31,736 nucleotides of DNA from assembly GCA_903881065.1 (NCBI GenBank), contig CAIRRW010000513.1, positions 1 through 31,736 on the forward strand, read 5' to 3'. Below, piece by piece: positions 31,224 through 31,736 of the stretch. Below the pieces are notes generated by a model. It did no database searches, had not been told where the DNA came from, and was given only the letters and a program-made list of their open reading frames with translations. The DNA is from an uncultured Bacteroidota bacterium (GTDB taxonomy: Bacteria; Bacteroidota; Bacteroidia; 2-12-FULL-35-15). Made by a program: the position numbers and the translations under genes. Within the stretch, counting starts at the first letter, position 1. Every line of letters starts with the position of its first letter.

Positions 31224-31717
31224 ATAATCGAGTTATTTTAGTAGATGAAAATGACCTGGCAATTGGAGAAATGGATAAGCTCGAAGTTCACCAAAAAGGA
31301 CTTCTTCACAGAGCTTTTTCTACTTTCATATTCAATGATGGCGGACAATTACTTCTGCAACGTAGAGCGAAGGAGAAATACCATTCAGCCAATCTTTGGA
31401 CAAATACCTGTTGCAGCCATCCCAGACCAAAAGAAGGTACTTTGGAAGCTGCCAAACGGAGATTGAAAGAAGAAATGGGAATTGAAACAAATTTGGAAAA
31501 AAAGTTTGACTTTATATATCGTGCGCAACTCGATAATCATTTAATTGAATATGAATTTGATCATGTTTATATAGGGCAATATAACTACCCACCTTACCTC
31601 AATCCCGAAGAAGCTTCGGATTATAAATGGATGGATATGGAGGAGTTAAAAGCTGAAATAATGCTATATCCAAAAGAATATACGGAATGGTTGAAATTTG
31701 CTGTTCATTCTTTTTAA
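31220..31717 (+). CDS. idi: Isopentenyl-diphosphate delta-isomerase, type 1
   Basis: A 165-residue Nudix-fold isomerase, shorter at the N-terminus than some homologues but complete in its core. The catalytic Cys65 lies in LWTNTCCSHPRPKEG, the Nudix-like helix in EAAKRRLKEEMGIE, and the metal/proton-donor glutamates in IEYEFDHVYIG (Glu110, Glu112). It interconverts isopentenyl and dimethylallyl diphosphate in the cytoplasm, supplying the starter for prenyl chains. The ATGA overlap with the preceding gene places it firmly in cassette 2, directly linking the T3PKS/UbiA genes with isoprenoid supply. The window ends 19 bases after its stop, so further pathway genes may follow. Confidence 0.94.
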   Translation: MNNRVILVDENDLAIGEMDKLEVHQKGLLHRAFSTFIFNDGGQLLLQRRAKEKYHSANLWTNTCCSHPRPKEGTLEAAKRRLKEEMGIETNLEKKFDFIYRAQLDNHLIEYEFDHVYIGQYNYPPYLNPEEASDYKWMDMEELKAEIMLYPKEYTEWLKFAVHSF

Positions 31718-31736
31718 AGTATTTTGAGTTAAACTC

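Noticed and set aside
31245..31466. 73-codon frame inside idi
   Set aside because: A shadow in another frame of idi, whose own frame carries all catalytic motifs.

Overview
The window looks like chromosomal DNA from a low-GC, environmental member of the Bacteroidota. The main reasons are TAnnTTTG-type -7 promoter elements, lipoproteins with a TonB-dependent receptor, a dut / nucleotidyltransferase / TPR / DUF4292 / EnvC-like gene series, a remnant resembling a type IX secretion C-terminal domain, and many weak or TTG starts without Shine-Dalgarno sequences. I saw no rRNA, tRNA or CRISPR array. The genus cannot be fixed from this sequence.

Layout. 1-4238: the end of an M20 dipeptidase gene, a LEA14-like lipoprotein, a YyaL/DUF255 thioredoxin-fold protein and a secreted YD-repeat-like protein. 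4372-9775: cassette 1, with a UbiA prenyltransferase, type III polyketide synthase (T3PKS), SAM methyltransferase and FAD oxidoreductase. Between the methyltransferase and the FAD gene lie about 1.6 kb of other DNA: a 21-bp palindromic repeat array and a DUF2971 gene. 9809-12042: a divergent SDR, a B12-binding protein and an enoyl-CoA hydratase. 12133-18946: an envelope operon with a Wzx-like flippase, dUTPase, sugar nucleotidyltransferase, TPR lipoprotein, DUF4292 lipoprotein and EnvC-like protein with a degenerate LytM domain. 18947-22897: a sparse, rearranged region with a second palindromic repeat array, a GT39 glycosyltransferase, an IS1-like transposase, a gene remnant, a 51-codon gene and hairpin elements. 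22898-26242: a secreted PQQ-type sugar dehydrogenase-like protein and a TonB-dependent receptor. 26487-31717: cassette 2, with the same four enzymes in the same order, tightly packed and continuing into two membrane proteins and isopentenyl-diphosphate isomerase (idi).

The most notable content is this pair of T3PKS/UbiA/methyltransferase/flavoprotein cassettes, about 22 kb apart. The copies are clearly paralogous but well diverged, and both carry an identical TATACTTTTG promoter core just upstream. By analogy with the Streptomyces griseus srsABC pathway (T3PKS, methyltransferase and flavoprotein making methylated phenolic lipids and quinones), each cassette may build a polyketide-derived aromatic ring that is methylated and oxidised. 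The extra UbiA enzyme and idi suggest that the ring is also prenylated, giving a meroterpenoid or quinone-like membrane lipid. The product is inference; gene order, catalytic residues and overlaps are read directly from the sequence.
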